This document shows positions 52,726-62,264 of a stretch of DNA of 64,000 nucleotides, piece by piece. Every line of letters starts with the position of its first letter. Within the stretch, counting starts at the first letter, position 1. The position numbers and the translations under genes were made by a program. The notes below the pieces were generated by a model. That model saw nothing but the letters and a program-made list of their open reading frames with translations. It had not been told where the DNA came from and ran no database searches. Source of the stretch: Ignavibacteria bacterium (GTDB lineage: Bacteria > Bacteroidota > Ignavibacteria > UBA10030 > SZUA-254); assembly GCA_016178595.1 (NCBI GenBank), contig JACOSY010000059.1, positions 1-64,000 on the forward strand, given 5' to 3'.

Positions 52726-54192
52726 ATGCGCTTCCTCAAGTCGATCCGTGTAAAGCTGACACTCTGGTATTCCTTTCTCCTCCTTACCACACTTGTTGCC
52801 TTTGGCATTGTTGCGTATGTCTATACCCAGCGGCAGCTTGCAATAAACCTCGACAAGTCGCTGAAGTACGAGGCGCTCTGGTTCAAGAACAATTATGATC
52901 CCAAGACACGAAAAGCGAAAGCGCCGGGCCCTCTGCTGCGAAGAGTTCCCCGACGGCAGCAGATCGTTCAGCCACAGGAAAAAGTGGATGAGTTTGAAAT
53001 CGCCGACAGCCTTTCCCTGATTCTCGGCCAGGTGTACACCCATCTCGTCCTGCACCCGAACAAAACATACATTGAAGTTTCTTCGAACAAAACGGGTGCG
53101 ATTCTTTTCCACTCGCATCCGATCGACACATCTATTGTGATCGAAGAGTTCCCCCGCGACACGGTGGGACTGCAAACGCTGCACAACGGCACCGGGGTGG
53201 AGCTGCGTGTCGCATCGGTGGAAACCGACAAGCTCAGCATCATCATTGCTTATCCACTCGGAGAACTGGGCGAAGTTCTCGACGACCTTTTCCGGATCTT
53301 CGTACTTCTGATCCCGATCGCTCTCGGAGTTTCCCTTGCCGGCGGGTGGCTGCTTGCATTCATTTCCCTCCGGCCTGTCGATGAGGTTACGAAGACCGCG
53401 AGGGAAATCTCCGCCAGTAATCTCGGTAAGCAAATCCCGGAGAGTGGCGTCGATGACGAAATCGGGCGGCTGATCTCCACCTTCAACGACATGATTACCC
53501 GGCTGCGGCAATCGTTTGACCAGATCAAGCAGTTCTCCAGCGACGCATCGCATGAGCTGCGCACGCCGCTTACCATCATGCGGGGTGAAGTCGAGCTTGC
53601 CTTGCGAAGTTCGAAATCGCCTGAAGAGTATCGGCGTGTGCTGGTGAGCAACCTGGAGGAAATACTTCGCCTTGCAACGATCATCGATAGTTTGCTGGAG
53701 TTTTCGAAATCCGATCCCGACCTTCTGGAAATAGCATTTGAAAAAGTGAATCTCAAAGAAATCCTTGCCGAATTATACGAGGATAGTGAAGTGATTGCAG
53801 AGAAAAAGCATATCTCTGTTACACTGGAGAAGAACGAAGACGTCGTCATTGTCGGTGATGCTGTTCGACTTCGACAGCTTTTTTTAAACCTGGTTGATAA
53901 TGCCGTCAAGTATACTCCCGAACATGGACACGTGACACTCTGTTCTGAACGGCAGAATGGATTCGTGCAGGTCAAAGTCCGTGACGATGGGATCGGTATC
54001 CCGAAGGAAGATCAGCAAAGAATTTTCAACCGCTTCTACCGTGTTGAGAAAGGTCGATCGAGAGAAATGGGAGGAAGCGGGCTTGGGCTTTCTATTGCAA
54101 AGTCGATCGTCCTCCTCCATCGCGGCCGCATTGAAGTGGAAAGTGATCCCGGGAATGGCGCCACGTTTACCGTATTTCTTCCAGTCGGATAA
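52726..54192 (+). CDS. HAMP sensor histidine kinase (CusS-like layout)
   Basis: A 488-residue partner of the preceding regulator. Transmembrane helices at about 13-33 and 188-210 bound a periplasmic domain of about 150 residues. HAMP (about 212-262) is followed by HisKA with the phospho-His in FSSDASHELRTPLTIMRGEV and an ATPase domain with NLVDNAVKYTPEHG, DDGIGIPKED and GGSGLGLSIAKSIV. All boxes intact. The periplasmic domain has no Cys/His cluster that would point to a metal ligand, so the signal is open. Converges on the PD40 protein gene. Confidence 0.92.
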   Translation: MRFLKSIRVKLTLWYSFLLLTTLVAFGIVAYVYTQRQLAINLDKSLKYEALWFKNNYDPKTRKAKAPGPLLRRVPRRQQIVQPQEKVDEFEIADSLSLILGQVYTHLVLHPNKTYIEVSSNKTGAILFHSHPIDTSIVIEEFPRDTVGLQTLHNGTGVELRVASVETDKLSIIIAYPLGELGEVLDDLFRIFVLLIPIALGVSLAGGWLLAFISLRPVDEVTKTAREISASNLGKQIPESGVDDEIGRLISTFNDMITRLRQSFDQIKQFSSDASHELRTPLTIMRGEVELALRSSKSPEEYRRVLVSNLEEILRLATIIDSLLEFSKSDPDLLEIAFEKVNLKEILAELYEDSEVIAEKKHISVTLEKNEDVVIVGDAVRLRQLFLNLVDNAVKYTPEHGHVTLCSERQNGFVQVKVRDDGIGIPKEDQQRIFNRFYRVEKGRSREMGGSGLGLSIAKSIVLLHRGRIEVESDPGNGATFTVFLPVG

Positions 54193-54216
54193 CAGCGAAC
54201 GCTCCGTCCCTGGTGC

Positions 54217-57200
54217 TTAGAAATCTGCGCCAAGCGAAAAGTAATATTTCGGCGTGGAGAATTCCTTGAGGTTGTAAGCATACGCGACGTCGAGCTTCAA
54301 CAGGAAGCCGAGGAAGATCATCCGAACACCATAACCCATGCCGGAGAGCAGATCCTTCATGTACACGTCTCCACCCGAATCTTTATCGAACGCCTTGAAA
54401 TCATACCTGCCGTTCCATGCCGCACCCACATCGAGGAAGAGGAGTCCACTGAGACTCTGAAAGAGGACGGGGATCGGGCCGGCGGTGAAATAACCGAACA
54501 GCGGGAAACGAATTTCCGTATTGATGAGCGCGTATTTCGTCCCGACTCTTGCCGAGTAATTGTAGCCGCGCAGCGGAATGCCAGCCGTGAGAAACACGTA
54601 ATCTTCGGCGTTCTCAATTGGAATGCGATTGTTCTCGAATTGCCGGTTGATCCAATTATCCACACCGCCGATGATGAACCGTTGTGGGTTGGGACCGAAA
54701 CTCCCGCCGCCGGCCATGCGGAATGCAATCGAATAACTTCGCGCGAGCCTCAAGTATGTTCGGTAATCACCGGTTATTGTGTAGAAGCCGAGCGCTTCGC
54801 CTCCGATCTTCGGGCTTGCCAGGATACTCACGTTGTAACGCTCGCCATTTTCCGGCGAGATCAATCCCCACAAGCTGTTATCGTGAATGTAACTCAATGA
54901 AGGGAGGATGAGGCTGCGCCGCTGCGACGGCACGAAAACCAAATCCAGATTATCGCGTGTAATGTTGAACCACGAGAGACTCATCTCGAGCCGGTTGAAT
55001 TTGTTGATCGGATACGAGGCGAAGGTCGAGACGCCGTAATTCCGGAAGCGGTTGAGACTCTCGCCAAGAATTGTGTCCGCGAGGTAGATGAAGCGCGCGC
55101 TGTGAAATGCTTCGATCCCATAGTCGATACGCTTCGGCAAGTAGAAGTATGCGAGCGCATAATCGCTGTTCTTCAGGTCGAAGAGCAAGTTCGTGAGGAG
55201 ATAAATCTGATGATCGCCTAACATGTCGCTGAAGGCCATGATGGTCGATCCCTCAACGCCGTAGTACGTGTTATAACCGGCGTTGCCGTAGACGATGTCC
55301 GGCGAGAAGTTCAGTTTGTATTTGTTGACCTTGTAATTTCCCGTCTCGTCGATATTGTTCATTGCGAGCGGGAACTTCGCCGTATCCAGCCGCTTCTCGT
55401 TTCGCTCGCGGAATGATTCGTTGAAAACGTAATTGCGCAGGTCGATCTTGACATCGTCGCCGTAGAGCTTGGTTGAATCGCGCGTATCGGTTTTGATAAT
55501 GACGTCGTCGTTGACCCTGAGGCTGTCTTTCCCTTCAAGTACTCGTGTGGGAGAAGCTGATGTGCTCAGTGCTTCCCGTCTGAGATATTCTGTTTGTTCG
55601 AGTTCTGTGACTTTGAGGTTTCGTTCAAGAGGATTTCGAAGGATAAAGAGATCAAAACCGGCGTTGTGGAGCGAGCTGAAAGCGAGCTTGCTGCCATCCT
55701 GCGACAGGGAGAGCTGGTACACACCGCTGAGCGAATTGGTAAGTGGACGAATGGTGCCGCTGTCCAGATTTGCCGCGTAGACATTGTTGATCCCGTTGAC
55801 GTCGGAAATGAAAAAAAGGTGTTTGCCGTCGGGCGCGGCAACCGGCGATGTCTCATCACTGTGTGGCATTTCGGTAATACGTGCGATGCGGTGCGTTGCG
55901 ATCGTCATGCGGTACAGGTCAAGCTGCCTGTAATTGTAACGCTGCATCTTGAAACTTGCAGGAATTGTTGCGGGATCGGTGTTGGTACTGCGGTCGGACG
56001 AAAAGAAGATTGCCGTTCCGTCAGAAGACCACGTCGGATCTTGGTCGCTGAAAATATCGTTGGTAAGGTTTTCAAGCTTCTTGGTATCAAGATCGTACGT
56101 GTAGATGTCCGATTGTCCGTTCTTGGTTCCAACGAAGGCAAGCTTTCTCTCCGGATGAGCAGAGTCTGTCCCGGCTGGGGACCAATTTACGGAGAAAACG
56201 CCATCAAGGTCGAATTCAAATCGCTCATCGTCGCCATTCTGGGTGTTGATGATGACAATTGCGTCCCGATCGCCGCTCTTGGCGGCAAGGGCAAGATATT
56301 TCCCGTCGGGTGACCACGACATGCCCGGCGTAAGCAGGTGCAGTTCTTCAAACTCCGGTGTTCGCTGTCCTTTGACGATCTTCTCACGTGTCGAGCCATC
56401 GATTGCATTCATGATGAAAACATCGAAGTAATCGTCGCGGTTGGAAATAAAGGCAATGCGATCACCCTGCGGTGAGATGGCAGGGCTCGTATTGTAGAAA
56501 CTGCCATCTTTCCGATGGTCGGTCAATCGCCGGGCATAATCGGCCGGGTCCTCTCGCTTTGCAATGTCCGGCCAGTAGAGAACTTTCTGATCCTTTTGCC
56601 AGTGTTCCGATAGTTCTTCGATGCTGAGACCGATTGCACTGCGAAAGCCTTGATCGACGCTCCGCGTGCCTTTAATCCGTGTGAGGATTTCGGCAATCTT
56701 TTGGTCGCCATACTTCGTCGCGATGTAATTCCACATCGACTGGCCACCGCGGTAGGCGAAATAACCGTTCAAGAGTTGAAGGGGCGGGAGATACTCGTGG
56801 ATCGTTGCATCGCGCAGGAACATATCGGAATTCGTGTCCCACTTGAGCGCTTCGTACTCGGCAAGCCCTTCGTTAAACCAGAGCGGAAGCTGGAGTGTGA
56901 TATTATGGGTAATAATGGATTGAATCGATCCGCCGTAGAACATGTCGTTGAGAACGGCGTGCACGAGCTCGTGGTGGATGACGTGACGAAATTTTTTGTA
57001 GTCGCCTTCGAAGGGCAGAACAATGCGATTCTTGAAGAGTTCCGTGACGCCGCCGATCCCTTCTTCGAGATAGGAATTGACGACGTTGGTCTGCTGGAAT
57101 TCATTGTGCGAGTTGTACACGACGATAGGGATTCGATTCGTAATCTGGTACCGAAATGATTTGCTGATGGAGGCGTACGATGATTCCGCGACATCGGCGG

Positions 57201-57390
57201 TGAAATCGGCGAGCGACTCACCACCCTGATTGAAGTACACATCGAAGTGGTCTGACTGAATGAAGTACCACTCGAAATCCTTGTATTGTACTTTGTTCTG
57301 ACCGAAGATTGTGTTTTGTGCGGCTGCCGGGGAGATTGAAATCAAGCTTCCGACGAGAAGGACTGCGAGGATACTACTCATTGCTTTCAT
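54217..57390 (-). CDS. Gluzincin (MA-like) plus PD40 propeller plus outer-membrane barrel protein
   Basis: A 1057-residue envelope protein. Signal peptide 1-24, then a peptidase MA-like domain with HHELVHAVLNDMF (HExxH, about 140) and NEGLAEYEALKWD (downstream Glu), so probably a zinc peptidase. TolB-type PD40 repeats follow (about 300-600; GDRIAFISNRDDYFDVFIMN, SPDGKYLALAAK). The C-terminal third (about 690-1057) is rich in alternating strands and ends YYFSLGADF, an aromatic end typical of BamA/TamA-type surface-antigen barrels. Substrate unknown. It has its own promoter. Confidence 0.83.
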   Translation of the reverse strand: MKAMSSILAVLLVGSLISISPAAAQNTIFGQNKVQYKDFEWYFIQSDHFDVYFNQGGESLADFTADVAESSYASISKSFRYQITNRIPIVVYNSHNEFQQTNVVNSYLEEGIGGVTELFKNRIVLPFEGDYKKFRHVIHHELVHAVLNDMFYGGSIQSIITHNITLQLPLWFNEGLAEYEALKWDTNSDMFLRDATIHEYLPPLQLLNGYFAYRGGQSMWNYIATKYGDQKIAEILTRIKGTRSVDQGFRSAIGLSIEELSEHWQKDQKVLYWPDIAKREDPADYARRLTDHRKDGSFYNTSPAISPQGDRIAFISNRDDYFDVFIMNAIDGSTREKIVKGQRTPEFEELHLLTPGMSWSPDGKYLALAAKSGDRDAIVIINTQNGDDERFEFDLDGVFSVNWSPAGTDSAHPERKLAFVGTKNGQSDIYTYDLDTKKLENLTNDIFSDQDPTWSSDGTAIFFSSDRSTNTDPATIPASFKMQRYNYRQLDLYRMTIATHRIARITEMPHSDETSPVAAPDGKHLFFISDVNGINNVYAANLDSGTIRPLTNSLSGVYQLSLSQDGSKLAFSSLHNAGFDLFILRNPLERNLKVTELEQTEYLRREALSTSASPTRVLEGKDSLRVNDDVIIKTDTRDSTKLYGDDVKIDLRNYVFNESFRERNEKRLDTAKFPLAMNNIDETGNYKVNKYKLNFSPDIVYGNAGYNTYYGVEGSTIMAFSDMLGDHQIYLLTNLLFDLKNSDYALAYFYLPKRIDYGIEAFHSARFIYLADTILGESLNRFRNYGVSTFASYPINKFNRLEMSLSWFNITRDNLDLVFVPSQRRSLILPSLSYIHDNSLWGLISPENGERYNVSILASPKIGGEALGFYTITGDYRTYLRLARSYSIAFRMAGGGSFGPNPQRFIIGGVDNWINRQFENNRIPIENAEDYVFLTAGIPLRGYNYSARVGTKYALINTEIRFPLFGYFTAGPIPVLFQSLSGLLFLDVGAAWNGRYDFKAFDKDSGGDVYMKDLLSGMGYGVRMIFLGFLLKLDVAYAYNLKEFSTPKYYFSLGADF

Positions 57391-57420
57391 GCCGACTCTT
57401 CTGCTCCTATTTCTTCCTAC

Positions 57421-57448
57421 ATAATAACTTACAAAACCGTCTCTGCAA
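57421..57448 (-). promoter_or_regulatory. Promoter of the MA/PD40/barrel gene
   Basis: TTGCAG, 16-base spacer, TATTAT, about 30 bases upstream of the ATG. Confidence 0.5.
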
Positions 57449-57527
57449 AAGCAATACGTGTGTGCTTCTGAAAAGTTTTTTATGGCGGGTTATTCCTGAG
57501 AAAAACAATACTGCTGCAATTGGACCA

Positions 57528-58382
57528 CTACGGCTGCGTCTTCCGTGTATTGGTTTCCAGTATCTCGGATGGAAGCACCTCATTCATGGACCCGGTCCGG
57601 TAGCCCTGCAGGTCAAGCGTCACGTATGTGAAGCCGAGCGATTTTAAATGCTCGACGATCAACGTCCGTACGCTCTTATCGAACAGCCGGTCGATCTCTT
57701 CCTGGCCGACCTCGATCCGCGCCGTCTTATCGTCATGATGGCGGACGCGGAAGTGACGGAAGCCGAGGTCACGGAATAACGTTTCTGCCCGATCGACTTT
57801 CATAAGATTCTCCTTTGTGATTCCAAAGCCATACGGGAATCGCGACGACAAACAAGCAAACGAGCCTTTGTCCCAAGTCGGTAACCCTAAGTGTTTAGAC
57901 AACTCCCGAACGTCGGACTTGCTCATGTTCGCTTCAAGAAGCGGGGAGCGGACATCCTGTTCTTTTTTTGCCTGCAGGCCGGGACGGAAGTCGCCGAGGT
58001 CGTCGGTGATAGTTCCATCGGCAATCCACCGAATGGCACGCTCCTCTGCTATACTGCGGAGCTTGGAGAAAAGTTCCGTCTTGCAGAAATAACAGCGGTC
58101 GGCCGGGTTTTGCCGGAACTTCAGGTGGTCGGTTTCCTCCGTCCGGACTTCTTCAAAGCGTGCGCCGAACTCTCTCGCGATGCGGACTGCATCTTCATAC
58201 TCGCGTGTCGGATACGTTTCCGACTTTCCAATGACGGCGAGCGCCTTTTCTCCCAGGACATCGACTGCAACCCTGAGTAACAGCGTGCTATCGACACCGC
58301 CGGAATACCCGATGACAATACTTCCCATCTCGTGAAGAATCGACTGCAGGTGCTGGTGCTTTGATTGGACCTCGAACGTCAT
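57528..58382 (-). CDS. larE: ATP-dependent sacrificial sulfur transferase LarE
   Basis: Adds sulfur to the pyridinium ring during synthesis of the nickel-pincer cofactor of lactate racemase-type enzymes. The 284-residue product has the PP-loop IGYSGGVDSTLLLRVA near residue 22 and the conserved TWDKGSFACLSSRFPYG segment holding the sulfur-donating Cys. An extra CxxC (ADRCYFCKTELF) is present; in the Fe-S type of LarE, additional cysteines bind a cluster that carries the sulfur, so this one may be of that kind (inference). larA, larB and larC are not in the window. Confidence 0.88.
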   Translation of the reverse strand: MTFEVQSKHQHLQSILHEMGSIVIGYSGGVDSTLLLRVAVDVLGEKALAVIGKSETYPTREYEDAVRIAREFGARFEEVRTEETDHLKFRQNPADRCYFCKTELFSKLRSIAEERAIRWIADGTITDDLGDFRPGLQAKKEQDVRSPLLEANMSKSDVRELSKHLGLPTWDKGSFACLSSRFPYGFGITKENLMKVDRAETLFRDLGFRHFRVRHHDDKTARIEVGQEEIDRLFDKSVRTLIVEHLKSLGFTYVTLDLQGYRTGSMNEVLPSEILETNTRKTQP

Positions 58383-58448
58383 GGAGACACATCAATGTGA
58401 AGGAATGCACTCTACCGCGTTGTGCGGGACTATCGTACAACAACCTTA

Positions 58449-59870
58449 CTACTTTTCCAACAAGCTGGTAAATTCTTTGATCGAGCGTACACCCGGAAAT
58501 TCTTTTTCGAAAATCTTTTTCTTCTCCGGATCGAGCTGGAAGGACATTTTGAGCGATTCGAGCGCGTCGAACGTTTTACGCATGAGAAAGAGAACTTTCG
58601 CGCGGCTGTAGTAAGGATCGGACCACTTCGGCTGCAACTCGATGCATTTGTTGAAAGACTTCAATGCTTCCTTGAAGTAACCATACTCCAGAAGCGTTTC
58701 GCCGAGATCGAACCATGCTTCCAGGTTTGTCGGGTCGAAGCGGATTGCCATCTTATAACTGTAGAGCGCTTCACGCCACTTGCCGAGGCTGTAGGCTGCA
58801 TCTGCTTTTGCGTACCAGAGGTCGGGATAATTCTTGCACAGTGCGAGCGCCCGGTTATAGTCATTGTAGGCTTTGCGATGCTGCTGGAGAGAATCGTAAC
58901 AACTCCCGCGACCGAAGTATGATTCGTAATGTTTCGGATCGTGCTTGACTGCCTGCGTGAAGCACTTGATCGCGTCTTTGAAGAGACCCAGTTCTTCGTA
59001 CGCATTGCCAAGGTTATGCCATGCCGGAATATCTTTCGGCTCGATGCGGAGCGTTTCGCGATAGCACTCAACCGCATCATAGAGCCGGCCCAGGTTTGCC
59101 AGCGCATTCCCTTTGTTGTACCAGGCTGCACCGAATTCTTCCTTGATTGCCAGGGCCATCTCATAGCTTTCGATTGCCTTCGTGTACTGGGCCATGCGAT
59201 TCAGAACGATGCCTCGATTATACCATGCGTTGTGGTTGAATGGGTCGAAGGCGATATGCTTGTCGTAGCACGCGAGCGCATCGTCGAACTTATCGAGGCA
59301 ATCATAGCAATAGCCGAGCTCGTACCAGGCTTCTTTGTGGCGCGGATTGCCATCGAGGATGAAATGGAAGAGACGGGCAGCCTCGTCGGCACGGTCCATC
59401 TTTTCCAGCGTGATTGCTTTACTGAAGAGGGCTTCTTCGCTCGTCGCATCGATTTCAATGGCACGGTCAAAACAGCCAAGCGCTTCTTCGTAGCGACCAA
59501 GATTATCGAGTGCAAGACCGCGACTGACGAGGAGTTCGGTATCAACCGGGTTCAGATTGAGTGCCTTATCGAAACACTCCAATGCTTCCGCAGGACGTTG
59601 AAGGTTGGTGAGGCAGATTCCTTTCCGTTGCCAAGCGTCCGCACTAAAAGGGAGATATTCCATCAGGAGGTTGATGAAATGGAGCGCCTCTTCATACTTC
59701 TCAGCTTCAAAATAGTAATTGACAATTTCTTCCAAGGCTTCGATATTTGTCGATCCTCCGCCACCGTCTTTCAAATGCTCTTGGAACCGCTTGATCTGAT
59801 CGTCGAGATTGTCTCTCTTCGAATCCGATTCATCGGCGTCATCATTATCTTCGTAATCAAAAAGGTCCAT
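58449..59870 (-). CDS. Tetratricopeptide-repeat protein
   Basis: A 473-residue protein with no signal peptide, made almost wholly of 34-residue TPR units from about residue 45 to 455 (for example AEALECFDKALNLNPVDTEL, AIKCFTQAVKHDPKHYESYF). Eleven to twelve repeats fill the molecule. The acidic N-terminus (DYEDNDDADESDSKRD) may be flexible. A cytoplasmic scaffold is likely, but the partner is unknown. It is divergent from yggS with its own promoter. Confidence 0.87.
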   Translation of the reverse strand: MDLFDYEDNDDADESDSKRDNLDDQIKRFQEHLKDGGGGSTNIEALEEIVNYYFEAEKYEEALHFINLLMEYLPFSADAWQRKGICLTNLQRPAEALECFDKALNLNPVDTELLVSRGLALDNLGRYEEALGCFDRAIEIDATSEEALFSKAITLEKMDRADEAARLFHFILDGNPRHKEAWYELGYCYDCLDKFDDALACYDKHIAFDPFNHNAWYNRGIVLNRMAQYTKAIESYEMALAIKEEFGAAWYNKGNALANLGRLYDAVECYRETLRIEPKDIPAWHNLGNAYEELGLFKDAIKCFTQAVKHDPKHYESYFGRGSCYDSLQQHRKAYNDYNRALALCKNYPDLWYAKADAAYSLGKWREALYSYKMAIRFDPTNLEAWFDLGETLLEYGYFKEALKSFNKCIELQPKWSDPYYSRAKVLFLMRKTFDALESLKMSFQLDPEKKKIFEKEFPGVRSIKEFTSLLEK

Positions 59871-59922
59871 GAGAGAGTCTATGATAGTATGCTGTCAAAA
59901 ACTTCAGACCACTCTTTGAAAG

Positions 59923-59952
59923 AATATAAACAAAAATAAAAACGGAAGTCAA
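59923..59952 (-). promoter_or_regulatory. Promoter of the TPR gene
   Basis: TTGACT, 18-base spacer, TATATT, about 55 bases upstream of the ATG. Confidence 0.6.
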
Positions 59953-59982
59953 GTCATTGATACGATGAACGAGTGAAGTTCA

Positions 59983-60011
59983 TTGTTTTTTGTCTCAAAA
60001 TCAAGTATATT
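59983..60011 (+). promoter_or_regulatory. Promoter of the YggS-DivIVA operon
   Basis: TTGTTT, 17-base spacer, TATATT. The predicted start near 60018 leaves a leader of only about ten bases before the ATG at 60028. Confidence 0.55.
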
Positions 60012-60027
60012 ACCTCTCTCAAGCTCG

Positions 60028-60747
60028 ATGGTTGCCGAAAATGTCCAAAATATTCGTGAACGCATTCTTACAGCATGTGCGCGTGTCAACAGGCGACCGG
60101 AAGAAGTCACACTGATTGCCGTTGCAAAGACGTTCACCAGCGACAAGATTCGGGAAGTCGTGCGCGCAGGAGTTTCTGATATCGGCGAGAACTATGTGCA
60201 GGAATTGCACCAGAAGCAGCAAGAACTTGCCGACGAACAGATCCGGTGGCACTTCATCGGACACCTGCAATCGAATAAAGTCAAGCACATTCTCGGCAGC
60301 GTTCACTTGATTCACTCCGTCGATTCTCTTCCGCTTGGTCAAGAAATTTCAAAGCGTGCGGTGCAGATCGGTCGCACGGCCGGCATTTTGGTGGAAGTCA
60401 ACACGTCGGGAGAAACAAGTAAGTATGGCGTTTCTCCGCATGAAGCACCGGACCTTGTGGGAAAACTTCTCCATCTGCCGAATATTACTGTCGCTGGACT
60501 AATGACCATTGGCCCGTTTCTTCCTGATCCCGAGCAATCGCGTCCAGCATTTCGAATCCTGCGACAGTTACAGCAAGAACTGGAAGGAAAACATGTCCGA
60601 CTGCCGCACCTCTCCATGGGAATGACAAATGATTTTGAAGTTGCCATTGAAGAAGGCTCAACGATGATCCGCATAGGCACGGCGATTTTTGGACGTCGAC
60701 AGAAACGGAATGCTGCCGCTGTTTCCGATGAAGGCATAGGCTCATGA
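60028..60747 (+). CDS. YggS/PLPBP-family pyridoxal-phosphate homeostasis protein
   Basis: A single-domain PLP-binding TIM-barrel protein that buffers pyridoxal phosphate and affects amino-acid balance. I start at 60028 (MVAENVQNIRERILTA); the track start overlaps the promoter. The 239-residue product has the PLP lysine in LIAVAKTFTSDKI (about residue 37), IGENYVQEL, HFIGHLQSNKVK and LSMGMTNDFEVAIEEGSTMI then RIGTAIFG, all family hallmarks. Its stop overlaps the DivIVA-domain gene (ATGA), matching the widespread yggS-divIVA neighbourhood. Confidence 0.93.
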   Translation: MVAENVQNIRERILTACARVNRRPEEVTLIAVAKTFTSDKIREVVRAGVSDIGENYVQELHQKQQELADEQIRWHFIGHLQSNKVKHILGSVHLIHSVDSLPLGQEISKRAVQIGRTAGILVEVNTSGETSKYGVSPHEAPDLVGKLLHLPNITVAGLMTIGPFLPDPEQSRPAFRILRQLQQELEGKHVRLPHLSMGMTNDFEVAIEEGSTMIRIGTAIFGRRQKRNAAAVSDEGIGS

Positions 60748-61289
60748 AAACATTGTTGCCGGGCGATATCAAGCTCAAAGAGTTCGGGAAGCGCTTGCGT
60801 GGATTTAACCCGGACGAAGTGAGAGCGTTTCTCCTTGAAGTCGCAAGCCGCTGGGATGAGGCGGAGCGTCGGCGTGACGAGCTTGATCGAAAGGTCGTTG
60901 AGCTTGAGACGGTAGTGAAAGAGTTTCGCACGCTGGAAGCTGCGGTGCGGCAAACGTTACTGCAGACGCAGGAGACGGGCGGTAAGGCGATCGAGGCGGC
61001 ACGCAAGGAAGCACAACTCATCATCCAGGAAGCCGAGATGAAAGCCGCTCATATCCTGGAGAAAGCACGCAACGACCTGACTGCCGTGAAAGAGCAGGTT
61101 GTCATTCTCAGGGCAAAGAAAGATTCGATCGTATCTCGCATGAAGATGCTCTTGAATTCGGAAATGGAAATTATCAAAGCGCTTGAAGTTGATGAAGAGT
61201 TCCAGCGGAGCAATCCGGAAACACAACAGGAATTCTCTCAAGAGAAATCAGAGATCGACGAGATCATCAGGAGTCTGGATAAGGGATGA
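60744..61289 (+). CDS. DivIVA-domain protein
   Basis: A 181-residue cytoplasmic protein with the DivIVA N-terminal membrane-binding block KEFGKRLRGFNPDEVRAFLL at about residue 11, followed by a continuous coiled coil to about residue 150. DivIVA/GpsB relatives mark curved membrane at poles or division sites and position partner proteins. Coupled to the YggS gene, a usual pairing near cell-division loci. A palindromic repeat starts at its stop codon. Confidence 0.88.
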   Translation: MKTLLPGDIKLKEFGKRLRGFNPDEVRAFLLEVASRWDEAERRRDELDRKVVELETVVKEFRTLEAAVRQTLLQTQETGGKAIEAARKEAQLIIQEAEMKAAHILEKARNDLTAVKEQVVILRAKKDSIVSRMKMLLNSEMEIIKALEVDEEFQRSNPETQQEFSQEKSEIDEIIRSLDKG

Positions 61290-61352
61290 ATCACAGCAGA
61301 TGAAAGGATTAATGGAATGAGTATTCTTTTACCCATTCATCTGCTGTGAATA
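61289..61352. repeat. Inverted repeat with CACAGCAGATGAA arms
   Basis: AATCACAGCAGATGAAAGG at the left and CCCATTCATCTGCTGTGAAT at the right form long imperfect arms around about 25 bases. Related to 47701-47804. It fills the gap between the DivIVA and nucleoside phosphorylase genes. Confidence 0.7.
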
Positions 61353-61359
61353 CTACGCT

Positions 61360-62190
61360 ATGACGTTGCTTCGTAAACATATCAATCAGGCAGTCGCCTT
61401 TATCAGGAAGCACACAACGATGCAGCCGGAGATCGGCATCATCCTTGGCACCGGGCTCGGTGGTCTCGTCAAAGAGATCAGGAAGGAAACCGTTCTCGAT
61501 TACGACGATATTCCACACTTTCCCGTTTCGACTGTGGAGTCACATCATGGAAAACTCATCTTCGGGACGCTGAGTGGGAAGAACGTCGTCGCGATGCAGG
61601 GACGATTTCACTACTACGAAGGCTACACGATGCAGCAGGTAACGTTTCCTGTGCGCGTAATGTCGCACAAAGCCGGCCTTGGCGCAACGACGCTGCTGAT
61701 TTCGAATGCAGCCGGTGGGATGAATCCACGGTTCCGCAAAGGCGATCTCATGATCATCACCGACCATATTAACCTGCAGGGCGATAATCCTCTCATCGGT
61801 CCGAACGATGACGACCTTGGGCCGCGGTTTCCCGACATGTCCGAGCCGTACGATCATGAATTGATTTCTCTTGCGCAGAGGGCTGCAAGAGATTTGAAGA
61901 TCAAAGTGCAGCACGGCGTCTTCGTTGCCGTGCAAGGACCGAACCTTGAGACGCGCGCTGAATATCGTTTTCTTCGCGGCATCGGTGCGGATGCTGTCGG
62001 CATGTCGACCGTACCGGAGAACATCGTCGCAAACCACATGGGAATGCGCGTGCTCGGCATGTCGATCATAACGGATGAGTGCTTTCCGGATACACTGAAG
62101 CCGGTGACGGTCGAAGAAGTCATTGCGGTTGCGAACAAAGCCGAGCCGAAGTTGACCGCAATCATGAAGGAACTTGTAAAACGATTATAA
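61360..62190 (+). CDS. Purine-nucleoside phosphorylase
   Basis: Splits purine nucleosides with phosphate for base salvage. The 276-residue product is the trimeric class I (PNP/MTAP superfamily) type: phosphate-loop [31 protein letters not shown], the base/ribose block [11 protein letters not shown] and [20 protein letters not shown] with the substrate Glu. Length and motifs are complete. The class favours inosine and guanosine. Downstream of the yggS-DivIVA pair and likely read through. Confidence 0.93.
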   Translation: MTLLRKHINQAVAFIRKHTTMQPEIGIILGTGLGGLVKEIRKETVLDYDDIPHFPVSTVESHHGKLIFGTLSGKNVVAMQGRFHYYEGYTMQQVTFPVRVMSHKAGLGATTLLISNAAGGMNPRFRKGDLMIITDHINLQGDNPLIGPNDDDLGPRFPDMSEPYDHELISLAQRAARDLKIKVQHGVFVAVQGPNLETRAEYRFLRGIGADAVGMSTVPENIVANHMGMRVLGMSIITDECFPDTLKPVTVEEVIAVANKAEPKLTAIMKELVKRL

Positions 62191-62212
62191 AATTTGCAAT
62201 TTGCAACTTACC

Positions 62213-62253
62213 ATTTTCAATTTTTGTGAATTTGCCCTCCGAAAATTGAAAAT
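62213..62253. repeat. AT-rich 12-base inverted repeat
   Basis: ATTTTCAATTTT and AAAATTGAAAAT, 17 bases apart, between the phosphorylase gene and the DUF2905 gene. No T-run follows, so a terminator is not supported. Confidence 0.5.
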
Positions 62254-62264
62254 CGAAAATCATT

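Noticed and set aside
58929-59939. 336-residue plus-strand ORF
   Set aside because: Antisense shadow of the TPR gene; repeat structure keeps the frame open.
62191-62264. Terminator after the nucleoside phosphorylase gene
   Set aside because: The inverted repeat is AT-rich and lacks a following T-run; treated as a repeat.
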